In this document: positions 1 to 11,519 of the stretch, in pieces
How the letters are laid out: every line of letters begins with the position of its first letter
Numbering within the stretch: the stretch's first letter is position 1
Source of the DNA: Paratinospora sagittata
Taxonomy: Eukaryota; Streptophyta; Magnoliopsida; Ranunculales; Menispermaceae
Assembly: GCA_035771175.1 (NCBI GenBank)
Contig: CM069603.1
Location: 26,202,286 to 26,266,285 of the forward strand
Direction: 5' to 3'
Length of the DNA stretch: 64,000 nt
Made by a program: the position numbers and the translations under genes
The notes under the pieces: model-generated
Databases searched by the model: none
The model's input: the letters and a program-made list of their open reading frames with translations, nothing else
What the model was told of the DNA's origin: nothing

Positions 1-1165
1 TTAAAGAGGCATATGAAACTTTTAGGATGAAGGATGACGGGATATCTCCGGAGCTGTTCAAAGATTCTCAATGATCATAAATGAGATGAAAAACTTGGGT
101 GAAGTATTAACTTAAGCAAAGAATGTTGGGAGTTCCTTAAAGGTTTGTCCAAGGAATGGGATCCAAAGGTTACAACTATTGAAGAAGCAAAGAACCTAGG
201 AGAATACTCTTTCGATGAGCTATGTGGTTCTCTTATGGTGCTTGAAATGAAGCTAACGAGTCAGAACCTAATTGCACCTAAGGAAGAAAACAAGATCAAG
301 AAAAACTTGGCTTTGAATGCAAATGAAGAAGTTGGAAATTCATCATCTGAAGGCGAGTCGACCGATGATGAAGTTTTCATGCTCACAAAGAGGCTAAGTT
401 ACTTGAAGAGAAAAGGCATGACCAGTTTTAGCTCAAAATTTTACAAAAGGAAGAAGTTCGGGGCGAAGCCAAGTGAACTCATTTGTTTCGGTTGCAACTA
501 ACCGGGTCACATGAAAAGTGAGTGCACAAACAAAAAGAAGTACAACTTCAACTCGAAGAAGAAGGACAAGAAGGCCTTGAAAGCCATATGGGTCGATCCG
601 AGTTTGAGTAAGAACGAATCGGATTCCGGTGACGAGAAGGTTGTTAGTTCTCTCATGGAAAATAACAAGGTAAAAGACTCATCTAGTGATAATTTTGATG
701 ATTATGATGATTTGTTTGATGAATTTGATTTTGATCTTGTTAAATGTGAATTAGACAAACAAGTTTGAAAAAATTCAAAGCTCAAAGATCGCACTTGTAG
801 AGATTGAATCTCAACAAAATGCGTTTGGTACTCTCCAAATTGATTATGAAATCCTCACAAGGGAGAGAGATGTACTCAAAAAGAGTGTTGATGACCTAAC
901 CAGAGTAGTTGTGAAAATTACAAATTGCCAAAAACTATTTGACATGATGTTGGAAGCACAACGGTGTGCTTTTGGCAAAGGCGATCAAGGTTACACACAA
1001 GGGTCAAAGCAAAAAGATTATAATCATTTGTTGACCAAGAGACAAACTTGTCATTTTTGTAATAGACAAGTACATACCATTGGTAGATGTACACTTAGAT
1101 CAAAGAAGAAAGACCAACTTGCATGGGTTGGAAAAAATGTTTTGAATGAGGCTAACTTTGTGTAG
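1..1165 (+). pseudogene. Copia-1 gag (capsid/nucleocapsid), C-terminal part, broken
   Basis: Retrotransposon Gag would form the virus-like particle and bind element RNA. The fragment enters the window inside the capsid region (a MKDDGISPE stretch near 30, parallel to RMEETETIAEA in Copia-3). It then shows an acidic Ser/Glu-rich linker (about 330-380) and a zinc knuckle CFGCN-PGHMKSEC at 484-526. A TAA codon (499-501) sits inside the knuckle between the second Cys and the His, which breaks the protein. More frame changes occur near 60-140 and 770-910. The tail QKLFDMMLEAQRCAFGKG (about 930-985) and a second Cys/His cluster (CHFCNRQVHTIGRC) match the gag C-terminus of Copia-2 and Copia-3. Confidence 0.8.
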
Positions 1166-2286
1166 GACCCAAGGTCACTTGGGTACCAAAATCAAATGTG
1201 TTCTATGTGGTGTAGGTTGATGATAAGCATGGCGTATGGTATCTTGATAGTGGCTGCTCGAGACACATGTTCGGTGATCGATCTATTTTTTTGAGCATAG
1301 CTCGCAAAGATGGTGGAGTTGTCACCTTCGGGGACAGCAACAAAGGAAAAATCGTTGGCATTGGAGTTGTGGGTAACGATTCTCTAACTATTTCTGGTGT
1401 TCTTTTTGTTAAATGCCTGAAACTTAATCTCTTGAGCATAAGTCTATTGTGTGACAAGGGATATGTCATTTCCTTTGAAGCAAATCATTGTAAGTCAAGC
1501 ATGATAATGATAGCATTGCCTTTATTGCATATAGGAGTAAAATGTATACCTACAAACTTGCATGAAATTTATGACCAAAATGTTGCTTGTTTGAGTGCTA
1601 TTCAACATGATGATGCATGGCTTTGGCATAGGAGACTAGCACATGTAGGAATGAAAAATATCTCAAAATTGTCTAGACTTGAACTTGCTAGAGGAATTCC
1701 TTAGGGAACATACTTGAAGGATAGAGTGTGTGAACCATGTCAAATAGGGAAGCATACTAAATCTTCATTTAAGAGCAAGAAGGAAATTCCATTTCTAGAG
1801 CTCTAGAACTCATCCATATGGATCTGTTCGGCCCCACACAGACACAAAGCTTAGGTGGCAAATCTTATTGTCTTGTGATTGTTGCTAATTTTTCTAGGTA
1901 CCCATGGGTCATTTTCTAGCTCATAAAAGTGACGTGTATGCTATATTTGTGAAATATTGTTCTCAAGTTGAAAATGGGAAGGGGTACAAAATCATTGTTA
2001 TTAAGAATAATCGGGGTGGGGAGTTTGTGAACAAAAGTTTTGAAGACTTTTGTAGCAAACAAGGATATACCCATCATCTTTCAGCCCCAAGAACTCCTCA
2101 GGAAAATGGAGTGGTTGAAAGGAAAAACAGAACCCTTCAAGAAATGTGTAGATCAATGCTTTGTGAATATGATGTGGCAAAATAATTTTGGGCTGAAGAC
2201 ATTAACACTGCCTACTATACCATGAATAGATTGATGGTTAGGATAAAATTAAACAAGCTCCATATGAACTTTGGAAGGGTAGAACT
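1166..2286 (+). pseudogene. Copia-1 protease and N-terminal/core integrase, broken
   Basis: Aspartic protease is seen at WYLDSGCSRHM (1240-1272), with catalytic DSG retained, followed by GDSNKGKIVGIGVVGNDS. The GAG-pre-integrase segment (WLWHRRLAHVGMKNISKL, 1618-1672) supplies the His pair of the HHCC zinc site, and CEPCQIGKHTKSSF (1732-1773) the Cys pair. The integrase core follows: MDLFGPTQTQSLGGKSY (about 1818-1870), NNRGGEFVNKSF and PQENGVVERKNRTLQ with the final catalytic Glu. Stops lie at about 1702 and 2183, and a frame change near 1800. The text ends at WKGR where Copia-2 is inserted; the rest of integrase resumes at 13893. Confidence 0.85.
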
Positions 2287-2461
2287 TGTTAGCCTAGATA
2301 TGTCCAAGAGGGGGTGAATTGGACACTTAGCAGATTTTTAACCTTTCTTAATAATGTGCGGATTATTAAAAGCAGATTAAACAAAGTATAGCAAATAGAT
2401 ACAGTAAATGTAAATGAGACAATGCAATCAGGATTTATAGTGACTCAGCCTCCCCTACATC

Positions 2462-2805
2462 CACTACCTAACCTCCTCAGTTAGGATTTGTTCAAACTCC
2501 ACTATGGATCTTCTTACGGGTGAATATCAAACCAGTACACTTTCTCAACTTACAGGTGTGAGAACTACCATTTTTCAACTTACGGGTATGAGAAGACCGG
2601 TTCTCAACATCTTGGTGTGAGAAGACCATTTCTCAACTTACGGTTGTGAAAAGACCATTTTTCAACTTACGGGTGTGAGAAAATCGTTTCTCAACTTACG
2701 GGTGTGAGAAAACCGTTTCTCAACTTACGGGTGTGAGAAAACCGTTACAACTTTGAGCAACACTTGCTCTTGCCCAGTGACTAACAAGTCACTGCAAACT
2801 GACTA
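2462..2805 (-). repeat. Hairpin array in R/U5 of the Copia-2 3' LTR
   Basis: Consecutive short inverted repeats: CCTAAC/GTTAGG (2467-2485), GATCTTC/GAATATC around TTACGGGT (2507-2528), about seven TTCTCA/TGAGAA units around an ACTTACGGGTG loop (2541-2750), GAGCAA/TTGCTC with a 3-nt loop (2756-2770), and CAGTGACT/AGTCACTG with an AACA loop (2776-2795). All lie downstream of the TATA box in the element's direction, so they should be in the transcript. Confidence 0.75.
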
Positions 2806-3155
2806 CAAGATGAGATATGATTCCCTTTACTCAGACTCAGAGTGATACTTACAAAGCTTTGGATTAAACCTTCTGTTACCACATATTTAGCAAAATATGT
2901 ATGATGAAGTTTGGCTTAAAACAGGTTCAGAGAGCTTTTGTCTTCTTTAATGGATTTTGAAAACGATGAAGATGAAGATGAAGATCAATCAATACAGAAG
3001 ACTTGATGTTTTTCTTTCAAAATGATCGTAAGTTCAAGCACAATTGAAAGATGACTAACTTTCAAAAAGTTTTTGCACAAGTGAAAATTGTTAATACATT
3101 TTTGAGTGAATATCAGTTTTTGTATTGATTCGTTATGTTTCTGCTCTAAGGCAAC

Positions 3156-3167
3156 ACATATATATAG
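3156..3167 (-). promoter_or_regulatory. TATA box of the Copia-2 3' LTR
   Basis: CTATATATATGT on the minus strand, at about position 1,250 of the 2,131-bp LTR. It lies between the AGCGTCCT-type array and the hairpin array, where the U3/R boundary is expected. The other LTR has a longer TA run at the same place (12611-12630). Confidence 0.55.
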
Positions 3168-3444
3168 AAATAACAGAGGTGCAATGGACTTGGTTAATTT
3201 TGGAGCTCTAAGTTATTTCAAATACAACGTCTACATTCTTTCTCGAAATGGATCGATTCAGCTCTGTGCATATTACGGCGATAGGACCTGATTCATCTGA
3301 TCACTCACGAAAAGGAAATGTCCTGACAAAGTATTAGAACGTTCAAAAAGTTTTGAAAAGTTTTTGTACGGCTCTGAAAAGTTTTCGTACGGTTCTGAAA
3401 AAGCTAACAAAAATAGTGTCAGTGATAAAACAATAGCATTGTTG

Positions 3445-4045
3445 AATTAGCGTCCTGAAGCTTAATATCAACATTGTCGTTGTGTTCCTTGAGGGCGCTC
3501 ACGAAGCATAAGCGTCCTGTTGTATAGCAAAGTGAGGACACTACTAAATCGTAAGAGTCCTGAATTACTTTGACGATTAAATGACTCAAATTATGAGGGC
3601 GCTACTTCAACAATTAGCGTCCTGCTTTGTTTTAAGAACACATATACGCACAGGGCGCTACTCACAAGTAAGCGTCCTACTTTGTTTTAAAACAAACTTA
3701 AACAGTATTAAGTGCACTAAAGAACAATAAGCGTTCTGAAAGTTATTAAGTTGATTCTAAAGATGAGGGCACTTCTACACAAGTAGCATCCTGAGAGTTT
3801 ATTCAACTTATAATTATCAACGTTCTTAAAGATAGAAATCAATTAAAATCTAAGAGAACTTTCAGCACGCTGAAACTGAGTCAGCGTCCTGACACTTTCA
3901 AAGATTGAAGAAAAGGGAGGCCGCTACTTCCTAGTAAGTGTCCTAATGAATCAGTTCAATTCAACTTTGAGCGTCCTAATATTTTATTAATGTCCTGACT
4001 CATCAAGTCCAAGAGGGCGCTACTAAAACATTAGCGTCCTGAAAA
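3445..4045 (-). repeat. U3 array of AGCGTCCTG / GGGCGCTA near-palindromes
   Basis: About 15 irregularly spaced copies of TAGCGTCCTG, often paired with an opposite-strand partner AGGGCGCTA 15-20 bp upstream, for example at 3597-3623. Many pairs could form short hairpins. The array sits upstream of the TATA box in the element's direction. Similar arrays are in the LTRs at 9880-10540, 12935-13520, 34085-34350 and 54625-54890. Confidence 0.75.
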
Positions 4046-4417
4046 ACTTTATAAAAACGGTGTTTGATTTCTCGATTAAAGCTCGATAAAACATGATTAT
4101 AAAACAAATATGCAAATGATCGAAAATCAATTCGACTAAAACATGTAATCATGCATATTGCTAAATTAACTGGCAGAGAAGGTTCTACAACCTAAACATA
4201 ATCTAATCATACACTAATGTCTTCAAACGATCATGGTCTTCAAATAGATCTTTTAATACGTTTGCCATGTATCATTGATTCTTTGAAACCTTCAAGTAAG
4301 ATTAGATATGCCATGTATGCAGTATTATCATAAACAGAATGTGGTTTGTAATTATCAAAATATCTTTCATATTAGGGACATATTCTCGTAAGGGACATGA
4401 GGATAACTGGTTCAACA

Positions 4418-4705
4418 ATCTCCCACTTTTTTAATGATTTCAAATACATTACTATATGCTTTGAAGCAAGCTAATAAAAAGATGTGATTATACATGAGAT
4501 GCAATACTAATGCTCCTTGTTCCATGTGAAATGAGTGTATTTTTGAGGAATATACTAAGACTCCCCCTTAGTGTTAATCTCACCCTAAATATACGATACT
4601 TCAATTATATTACTTCTCCACCTTTTGAAATCATTAAAAAGAGTGAAGTAGCATGAAATATGTCTCCCCCATATAGAGGTAAGCATCAAAATATCACAGA
4701 TCAGT
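4418..4705 (-). other. Copia-2 polypurine tract and 3' untranslated segment
   Basis: Directly beside the 3' LTR the minus strand reads AAAAAAGTGGGAGAT then TGTTGA, a purine-rich primer for plus-strand DNA synthesis (4418-4434). The remaining ~270 bp up to the pol stop hold no gene I recognise. Confidence 0.7.
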
Positions 4706-7475
4706 CTAAGAGAACATGTTAAGCTCTCTTCGAATGTGAACAAACTGGTCTTTTGGTAAGGCTTTAGTAAATATGTCAGGCAGTTGTTCTTTGGTTCCAA
4801 TGTGAGACAATATATGACTTCTCCATTTTGCACATGATCCCGTAAAAAGTGATGTCTTATTTGAATATGTTTAGTTCGGGAGTGCAGCACAAGATTTTTA
4901 GATATGTTAATAGCACTAGTATTGTCACACAAAAATTTGGCACATTGAATGAATATTTGGTAATCCTGAATTTGTTGTTTCATGTATAGAACTTGAGAAC
5001 AACAACTTCCAGGTGCAACATATTCTGCTTCAGCTGTGGATAATGCTACTGAGTGTTGCTTCTTGCAAAACCAAGAAATTAAAAAATTTCCAAGAAAGTG
5101 ACAAAATTTGGAGGTACTTTTTCTATCAGTTAGACTACAGGCATAGTTGGAGTCTACATAACTTCTCAGATCAAATGTAGTACCTTTGGAATACCAAATT
5201 CCTAAATGTGTTGTGCCATTTATGTATCTGAATATTTGTTTGACACACTTTAAATGAGATTCTTTAGGTTCTGATTGAAATCTTGCATAAAGACAGACAC
5301 TAAAAATAATGTCAGGTCGACTTGCTGTTAAGTACAACAGACTTCCAATCATACTTCTATAAAGTTTTGAATCAACTGTTTTGCCTTTTTCATCCTTATC
5401 TAATTTGATTGCAGAGGTACAGAAAGTATCAATCGATTTCAAATTATGCATTTGAAACTTCTTAACCATTTCTTTAGCATACTTTGATTGGCTTATGAAG
5501 GTGCCTTTTAGCATTTGCTTATTTTGCAAGTCGAGAAAGTATGTAAGTTCTCCCATCATACTCATCTCAAATTCTTTTTGCATTAATTTTTAAAACTCAT
5601 CACACAGTTCTTTGTTTGATGCACCAAAAATGATATCGTCCACATATATTTGAACAATAAGCATATTATCATTATGGTGTTTGATAAACAAAGTTGGATC
5701 AAGTTTTTCCTTTTGAAACTTATGATAAAAAAAATGAACTCAGTCGATCATACCAAGCTCTTGGAGCTTGTCTTAATCCATATAAGGCTTTGTGGAGTTT
5801 GAACACATATTCCGGGTCTTGAGCATCCTCAAACCCTGGAGGTTGTTCCACATATACCTCTTCATTGATGTATCCATTTAGAAAAGCACTTTTTACATCC
5901 ATTTGGTATAAGGGAAAATTCTTGTAACAAGCATAGGCAAGTAGCATCCTTATTGCCTCCAATCTTGCTACTGGGCAAAGGTCTCTTCGAAGTCTATGCT
6001 TTCTTCTTGCTTGTACCCTTGTGCAACCAATCTAGCCTTATTTAGGATAATGATACCTTGCTCATTCTTTTTGTTTCTAAAGATCCATTTGGTTCCTATA
6101 ACAGATTGATGAAAAGGTCTTGGAACTAATTCCTACACTTTGTTTCGCACACAGTGTCATAATTCTTCTTGCATAGTAAGAATCCAATTTTCATCTTTCA
6201 GTGCATCTTCCACTTTAATTGGTTTAAATTGTGACACAAAAGCAACAAGCTCTTGATCTTTTTGTATTGAAGCTCAATTGGATACACCATTTCGTGGATT
6301 TCCTAAAATTTGATCTTGGGAAAGACCTTGAAGCAGTCTAGAGTTTTTAGAAGATTCTAAAGATGTTTTAGGTTTAAGATCTATAATCTTGGTTGTCTTG
6401 GGTTCATCATCATCAAAGTTTAATTGTTTAAATTCATCCTGAAGACTTTTCTTATTTTCACTTTCATCAAAATTTACGTGAATTGATTCTTCTACAGTTT
6501 GATTAGATTTGTTGAACACTCTGGAGGCTCTACTATGAGAGGAATATCCTATGAATATTTTTATATCGAATTTAGGTTCAAACTTATCTAGATTGTCTTT
6601 ATCATTAAGAATAAAATATTTGCATCTGGATACTCGTAAGTAACTGATGTTGGGTGCTCTACCCTTCCATAGTTCATATGGAGTTTTATTCAAATCTTTT
6701 CTGATTAGAACTCGGTTCATTACATAGCAGGCACTGTTAATAGCTTCACCCCAAAAATGATTTGCAGTGTTATACTCATTAAGCATTGTTCTACACATTT
6801 CCTCTAGTGTTTTATTCTTTCTTTAAACTACACCATTTTGTTGTGGTGCCCTAGGGGCTGATAGATGGTGAGTGTAACCTTGATTATTATAGAATTCTTC
6901 GAGATTTTTATTGGCAAATTCACCACCTCTATCACTCCTAATTATGTTGATTTTATAGCCCTTTTCATTTTTGACTCTTTTATAGAATTTTATAAATGTT
7001 TCACATGCATCAGATTTATGAGCTAATAGAAATACCTATGTGAATCGAGTAAAGTCATTAACAATCACAAACACATATGATTTGCCACTTAAGCTTTGGG
7101 TTTTTGTTGGTTCGAAAAGATCTTTGTGAATCAGTTCGAGAGCTCTAGAGGTTGATTGATGCCTCTTGCTCTTAAATGATGATCGGGTATGATTGACAGT
7201 GCATCTATTTGCTTCAAATGAAATGTCATAACCCTTGTCACATAATTGACTTATGCTCAAGAGATTATGCTTCAGTGCTTTAACATAAAGTACATCAGAT
7301 ATGGATAGAAAATCGTTACCAATAGTTTTGATGCCTTCAATGTCACCTTTGCTGTCGCCTCCAAAAGTGACCTTTCCTCATTTCTTCTTTTCAAGGCTCA
7401 GGAAATTAGATTTATCTCTAGTCATATGGCTTGAGCAGCGCTGTCTAGATACCATATATCTTTGTTTTTGCATAT
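4706..7475 (-). pseudogene. Copia-2 protease-integrase-RT-RNase H polyprotein, broken
   Basis: Read right to left. The protease begins with DIWYLDS near 7465, but one base is missing in the DSG codon run, which shifts the frame into a stop. GNDFLSISDVLYV and ISQLCDKGYDISFEANRC follow. About 250 bp coding for the GAG-pre-integrase and HHCC zinc site is then absent compared with Copia-1 and Copia-3: CTVNH runs straight into TRSSFKSKRH (about 7200). The integrase core and C-terminus (FWGEAINSACYVMNRVLIRK) run to about 6274. RT has [20 protein letters not shown] (5870-5925) and QIYVDDIIFGA (near 5630). RNase H (SYVDSNYACSLTDRKSTSKF, near 5130) and the C-terminus DIFTKALPKDQFVHIRREL end at a TAG at 4706-4708. 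Confidence 0.88.
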
Positions 7476-9093
7476 CTACACAACATAAAATATTTTTGAC
7501 TTTGGTACCCATGCAAGTTTGGGTCCATGCATGTTAGCATCAGTAAGAACAAAATTTTCAATCCATGCATATTTATTTTTCTTTCTACTTAAGACATTAC
7601 ATCTAAGTACGGTATGACCTTCCCTATGAAATTTGTAGCATGTTGGCCTTTTGGTCAGTAAGGTGTTGTATTCCTTTTGTTTTGACCCATGTGTATAGCC
7701 TAAGCCAGCTTTGTCAAATGCACATCTTTGTGATCCTAACATCACGTCAAATAACTTTTGACCATTTGTAAATTTAATCACGGTGCAGTTCAGGTCTTCC
7801 TTTTCCTTTCTAAGAGTTTCATTTTCATTTTTCAGTTTCCCAACAACTTTCTTAAGTTGTTCATTAACTAGAGACCGTCCCTCTAGCTCTTCTTACAGGA
7901 ATTCTGTTTCCTCAAGAGCTTCTTCAAGACTATGCTTGAGCTTTTCATTCTTTCTGGTCTCTTTACTAAGTTTTGTCTTAAGCTCCTGAATATGAGAATA
8001 AAACTCATTAAGTTCGTTAATGGGTTCAGATTTTACCTCTGTGCTTACCAATAAGCACAATGCAGCAGTGTGATCTGAATCCACTTCATCTTCGCTTGAG
8101 CTTGAATCATCCCATGTAGCTTTGAAAACTTTCTTTTCTTTTCTATACAAACTGGTGTTCTTATATTTAATGGGACATTAACTCTTTACATGACCTGGTT
8201 TGTTACAGCCGTAACATATTAACGCTACAGATTTAGACGCAGATTTTTTTCCATTATGAAACCATGAGTAAGAGCTGTTCTAATTCTTTCTCCTAAGGAA
8301 CTTGTTGAAATTTCTAGATAACATAGTCATGTCATTTTCTAAGTCTGAATCATCTTCATAATCAGTTTCAACATTGAGGGCAATAGATTTCTTTTATTTT
8401 TCCTCAACTTTGACCAGGCACATCGTTTTATTTATCTTCAATTCATAAACCATTAATGAACAACATAGTTCATCAAAAATGTATTCAGCTAGATTTTTGA
8501 CTTCTTCAATGGCTGTGGCCTTAGGGGTTCCCATGCTCTGGGTAAGCTTCTTAGAAACTTTCTAACAATTTCTTCTTGATCATAGATTTTTCCTAGGTTC
8601 TTCATCTCATTGATGTTTGTGGTAAACCGAGCAATAGCCTCAGCTATCGAATCAGTTTTTTTCATCCTATAGGTCTCATATTTTTCAACTAACAATTGGA
8701 GCCTTGCCTTTTTAACTTGCAAAGTTCCTTCGTGGATGACCTCAAACTTGTTCCAGATTTCCTTAGCGGTTTCACATGCACTAACTCTATTAAACTCTTC
8801 GACGGATAAACTGCAAAAAAAATGTTTATAGCTTGGTTATTTAATAACTCTCATTTCTTTTCCTTGGTACTCCAATCGTCTAGTTCCTTCAGGACAATAA
8901 CACCGTCTATTATTTTGGTAGGTGTTGGATAGTCGTTTGTCACAACATCCCACATTTCTATGTCTTGAGCTTTTAGGTAGTACCTAATCTTAGTTTTCTA
9001 GTGTGAATAGTTTTCTACCTTGAACAGTGGTGGTCGGTTGGTTGAGTTTCCTTCACTTGAAAGATAAGTACTTCTTTCATTTTGTTCTGCCAT
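7476..9093 (-). pseudogene. Copia-2 gag, broken
   Basis: The start ATG at 9091-9093 (MAEQNERSTYLSSEGNS) is chosen because the matching place in Copia-3 has the same reading after a GTG. The capsid part runs through FNRVSACETAKEIWNK and a segment with AEAIARFTTNINEMKNLGK (about 8590-8650). The zinc knuckle region is near 8190-8215 and an Asp/Glu/Ser-rich linker at about 8085-8110. A predicted coiled-coil stretch rich in Lys/Glu/Leu lies at about 7900-8000. The C-terminus QKLFDVMLGSQRCAFDKAG is near 7730. Stops and frame changes occur near 8998, 8480, 8395, 8180 and 7890. Confidence 0.85.
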
Positions 9094-9120
9094 ACTCAAT
9101 AAAAAATGGTTAGACACTTT

Positions 9121-9145
9121 GACAGTTAACCTGCTTGACACCAAT
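9121..9145 (-). other. Copia-2 primer-binding site (decayed)
   Basis: Immediately inside the 5' LTR the minus strand reads ATTGGTGTCAAGCAGGTTA. This resembles the TTGGTATCAGAGCAGGTT type complementary to initiator methionine tRNA, with several changes. The same site is better kept in Copia-3 at 53705-53726. Confidence 0.6.
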
Positions 9146-9879
9146 TGGTGGCCCAGATATGTCCAAGAGGGGGGTGAATTGGACACTTAGTAGATTTTTA
9201 ACCTTTCTTAATAATGTGCGGAGTAAAGAAAGCGGATGAAACAAAGTATAGCAAATAGATACAGTAAATGTAAATGAGACAATGTAATTAGGATTTATAG
9301 TGGTTTGACCTCTCCTGTTAACCTATACGGTTCATCACTTGCTCTTCCCTAAATATACTGTGATAAAATATATTTTGATGATTACAAACAAAGTACTTTT
9401 TGGTGCTAAACGTGCGTTTATCAAGAACTTATCTCAGTACCAAAGGAAAGCAAAAAGTCAAGGAATGACTCGATTAAGGAACTCAAAGACATCCAACGGT
9501 CAAGATCGTTTCAATCAAAATGACTGCAATGATCATATCTGGATTTCAAGCTCACTTTACACAATTCGATCAACATTCAAGACATTCAACTCAACTCGAC
9601 GTTCACATCGAAGATCTCATAATGAAGAGTTGGATTTAACTATTATGAGAAATGAGAAATACACAAAGTGTTTAAAATATATCTTTCTCTAATCGTTATT
9701 GCTCAAACGCTTTCCAAAACCATGCACAAATCACTTGCATACTTGCATGTTTTGATCATACGTTTTATGATAATTTAAATAATTTAATTTTTTATATTTA
9801 ATTTGAAATTTACCGTGTTTTTATTCACATTTATCGTATATTTAATCGCGAGTCAAAACTGATTTTAAAGAGTCTTTCA

Positions 9880-10545
9880 GGACGCTAATGATTTAGCAAC
9901 ACTCTCTTGAACTTGTTAAGTCAGGACACTGATAACATTCAAGGTTGAATTGAGCTGATTAATCAGGACGCTTACCTTGTATAGTAGCGGCCTCCCTTTA
10001 GTCAACCTCTGAAGTTGTCAGGACACTGATTCAGTATCAGCTTACTGAAAGATTTCTAAAGTTCTTCAAAAAATGTATCTTTGAGGACACTGATAGTTAT
10101 AAGTTGAATAAACTATCAGGACGCTACCTAGATAGGAGCGTCCGCACCTTTGGGAATCAACTTAGTAACTTTCAGGACGCTGATTGTCCTTCAACGTGCT
10201 TGTGTTTGGTTTCAAATGTTTTAAATATGTAGTAGGATGCTTACAGAGTTGTAGCACCCTCATGTTTTGTTTTATGTTTTAAAAGGTAGGACGCTTACTC
10301 AGAAAGTAGTGCCCTCATGCACTTAATTGTTTTAAACATAGCAGGACGCTAGTTGTGCATTAGCACCCTCAGGGTTAAGTCATTTAAAGTGTTAAAGTAA
10401 CTCAGGACGCTTACAAGTTAGTAGTGCCCTCACTTAAGTGTTTTGCAGGACGCTTATACGTAATGAGTGCACTCAAGGACCAAAACAACAAAGTTGATAT
10501 TGTGTGTCAGGACACTGATTACGAAATCAGGATGCTAATTCAACA
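9880..10545 (+). repeat. U3 near-palindrome array (CAGGACGCTA type) of the solo LTR
   Basis: Repeated CAGGACGCTA or CAGGACACTGA blocks, often followed 10-20 bp later by TAGTGCCCTCA-type partners. It is the reverse complement of the AGCGTCCTG arrays in Copia-2 and Copia-3, as expected from the opposite direction of this LTR, although the rest of the LTR differs in sequence. Confidence 0.7.
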
Positions 10546-10808
10546 ACTGTCACTATTCTAATAAGTACATTGCATCAGTCTACTTTTTCAAAACGAATTT
10601 TTGCATAGAGTTCTTCTCAGACTTATCAGAGATCCCCTCTGAAAAATGAATTAAGTTTTTCTAAAACTTTCTTTTTTCATGAAATATGAAAAGAACCAGA
10701 ATGGTAGTGAAAATTGCAGTTGCCATTTTCATGTAACATTCTAGCCATTTTGTGTAAACGTTCATATAATTTGAACTTCAAATGTCTAACGGCTATGTCC
10801 TAGTAAGT

Positions 10809-10819
10809 CCATAAATACC
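10809..10819 (+). promoter_or_regulatory. TATA box of the solo LTR
   Basis: CCATAAATACC lies between the U3 array and the hairpin array, in the same relative place as the TATA runs of the other SIRE LTRs. Confidence 0.5.
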
Positions 10820-11519
10820 AGCACGTAGGACCAAACAACATGCCAATCATTTTGTATTGTGCCAATACTTTTTGAGAGTTAGTCTGTGTCAAAATGTTTT
10901 TCACTATCTAAACTTTCAAAGTATTTTTCATTGATACCTTTACGTCTTCAAATGATTTTCATACTGAGCTTATTTTCATTCTATCTTTGAAAATCTATTT
11001 GATTTGGTATCAACTCAAATTCTTAGCACTGATTCATATTTGGTATCATTCTTGCTGAAGATAGAATTTGAGAAATAGTTCAAGATATACAGTTGTACTT
11101 GATTTCATATCTTAAGTACTGTATTGAACTATATCAGTAGTTGTGTTAACTACTGATCACTGAGCTAGAAGTTTTCATACTTATATTTTTATCTACTTTG
11201 AAAACTGTTTGTGTTTATGATTTACACTAGTCCATCAATTTTCAAGTCAATTAAGTTTTCATGCTTTTCAAAATTGCGCTTGAGCAATACCGAACATTGA
11301 AAGGTAAAGGACTGTTAGTGTATTTCAACTTAGTGTTACGTATTCATATTTCCTATCTTTGTAATGCTATGTAATGAACTTAATTGTAAAGTGTTCTACT
11401 CAGTTAGAACCAACATTATTGTGTTGTGATGCTGGTGTGTTTCTGGATTGAAACAACCAGGACAAGTGAATGTAGTTCACTTAATGATTTCAAGATTGAA
11501 ATCATGTAAGGTTATCTTT

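Larger units (their letters stand above)
2287..4417 (-). repeat. Copia-2 3' LTR (2,131 bp)
   Basis: Matches 9146-9315 plus 12058-13892 over its whole length. Read in the element's direction (minus strand) it holds a U3 array of AGCGTCCT-type repeats (plus coordinates 4040 back to 3445), a TATA box at 3156-3167, then a run of small hairpins (2800 back to 2462), and ends at 2287. The hairpin section contains about seven copies of a ~30-bp unit, against about three in the other LTR of the same element. Confidence 0.9.

Noticed and set aside
3445..4045. Regularly recurring short repeats that at first look like a CRISPR array
   Set aside because: Spacing is irregular, units are imperfect, both orientations alternate, and the array lies inside a plant retrotransposon LTR. 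No cas-like gene is present.
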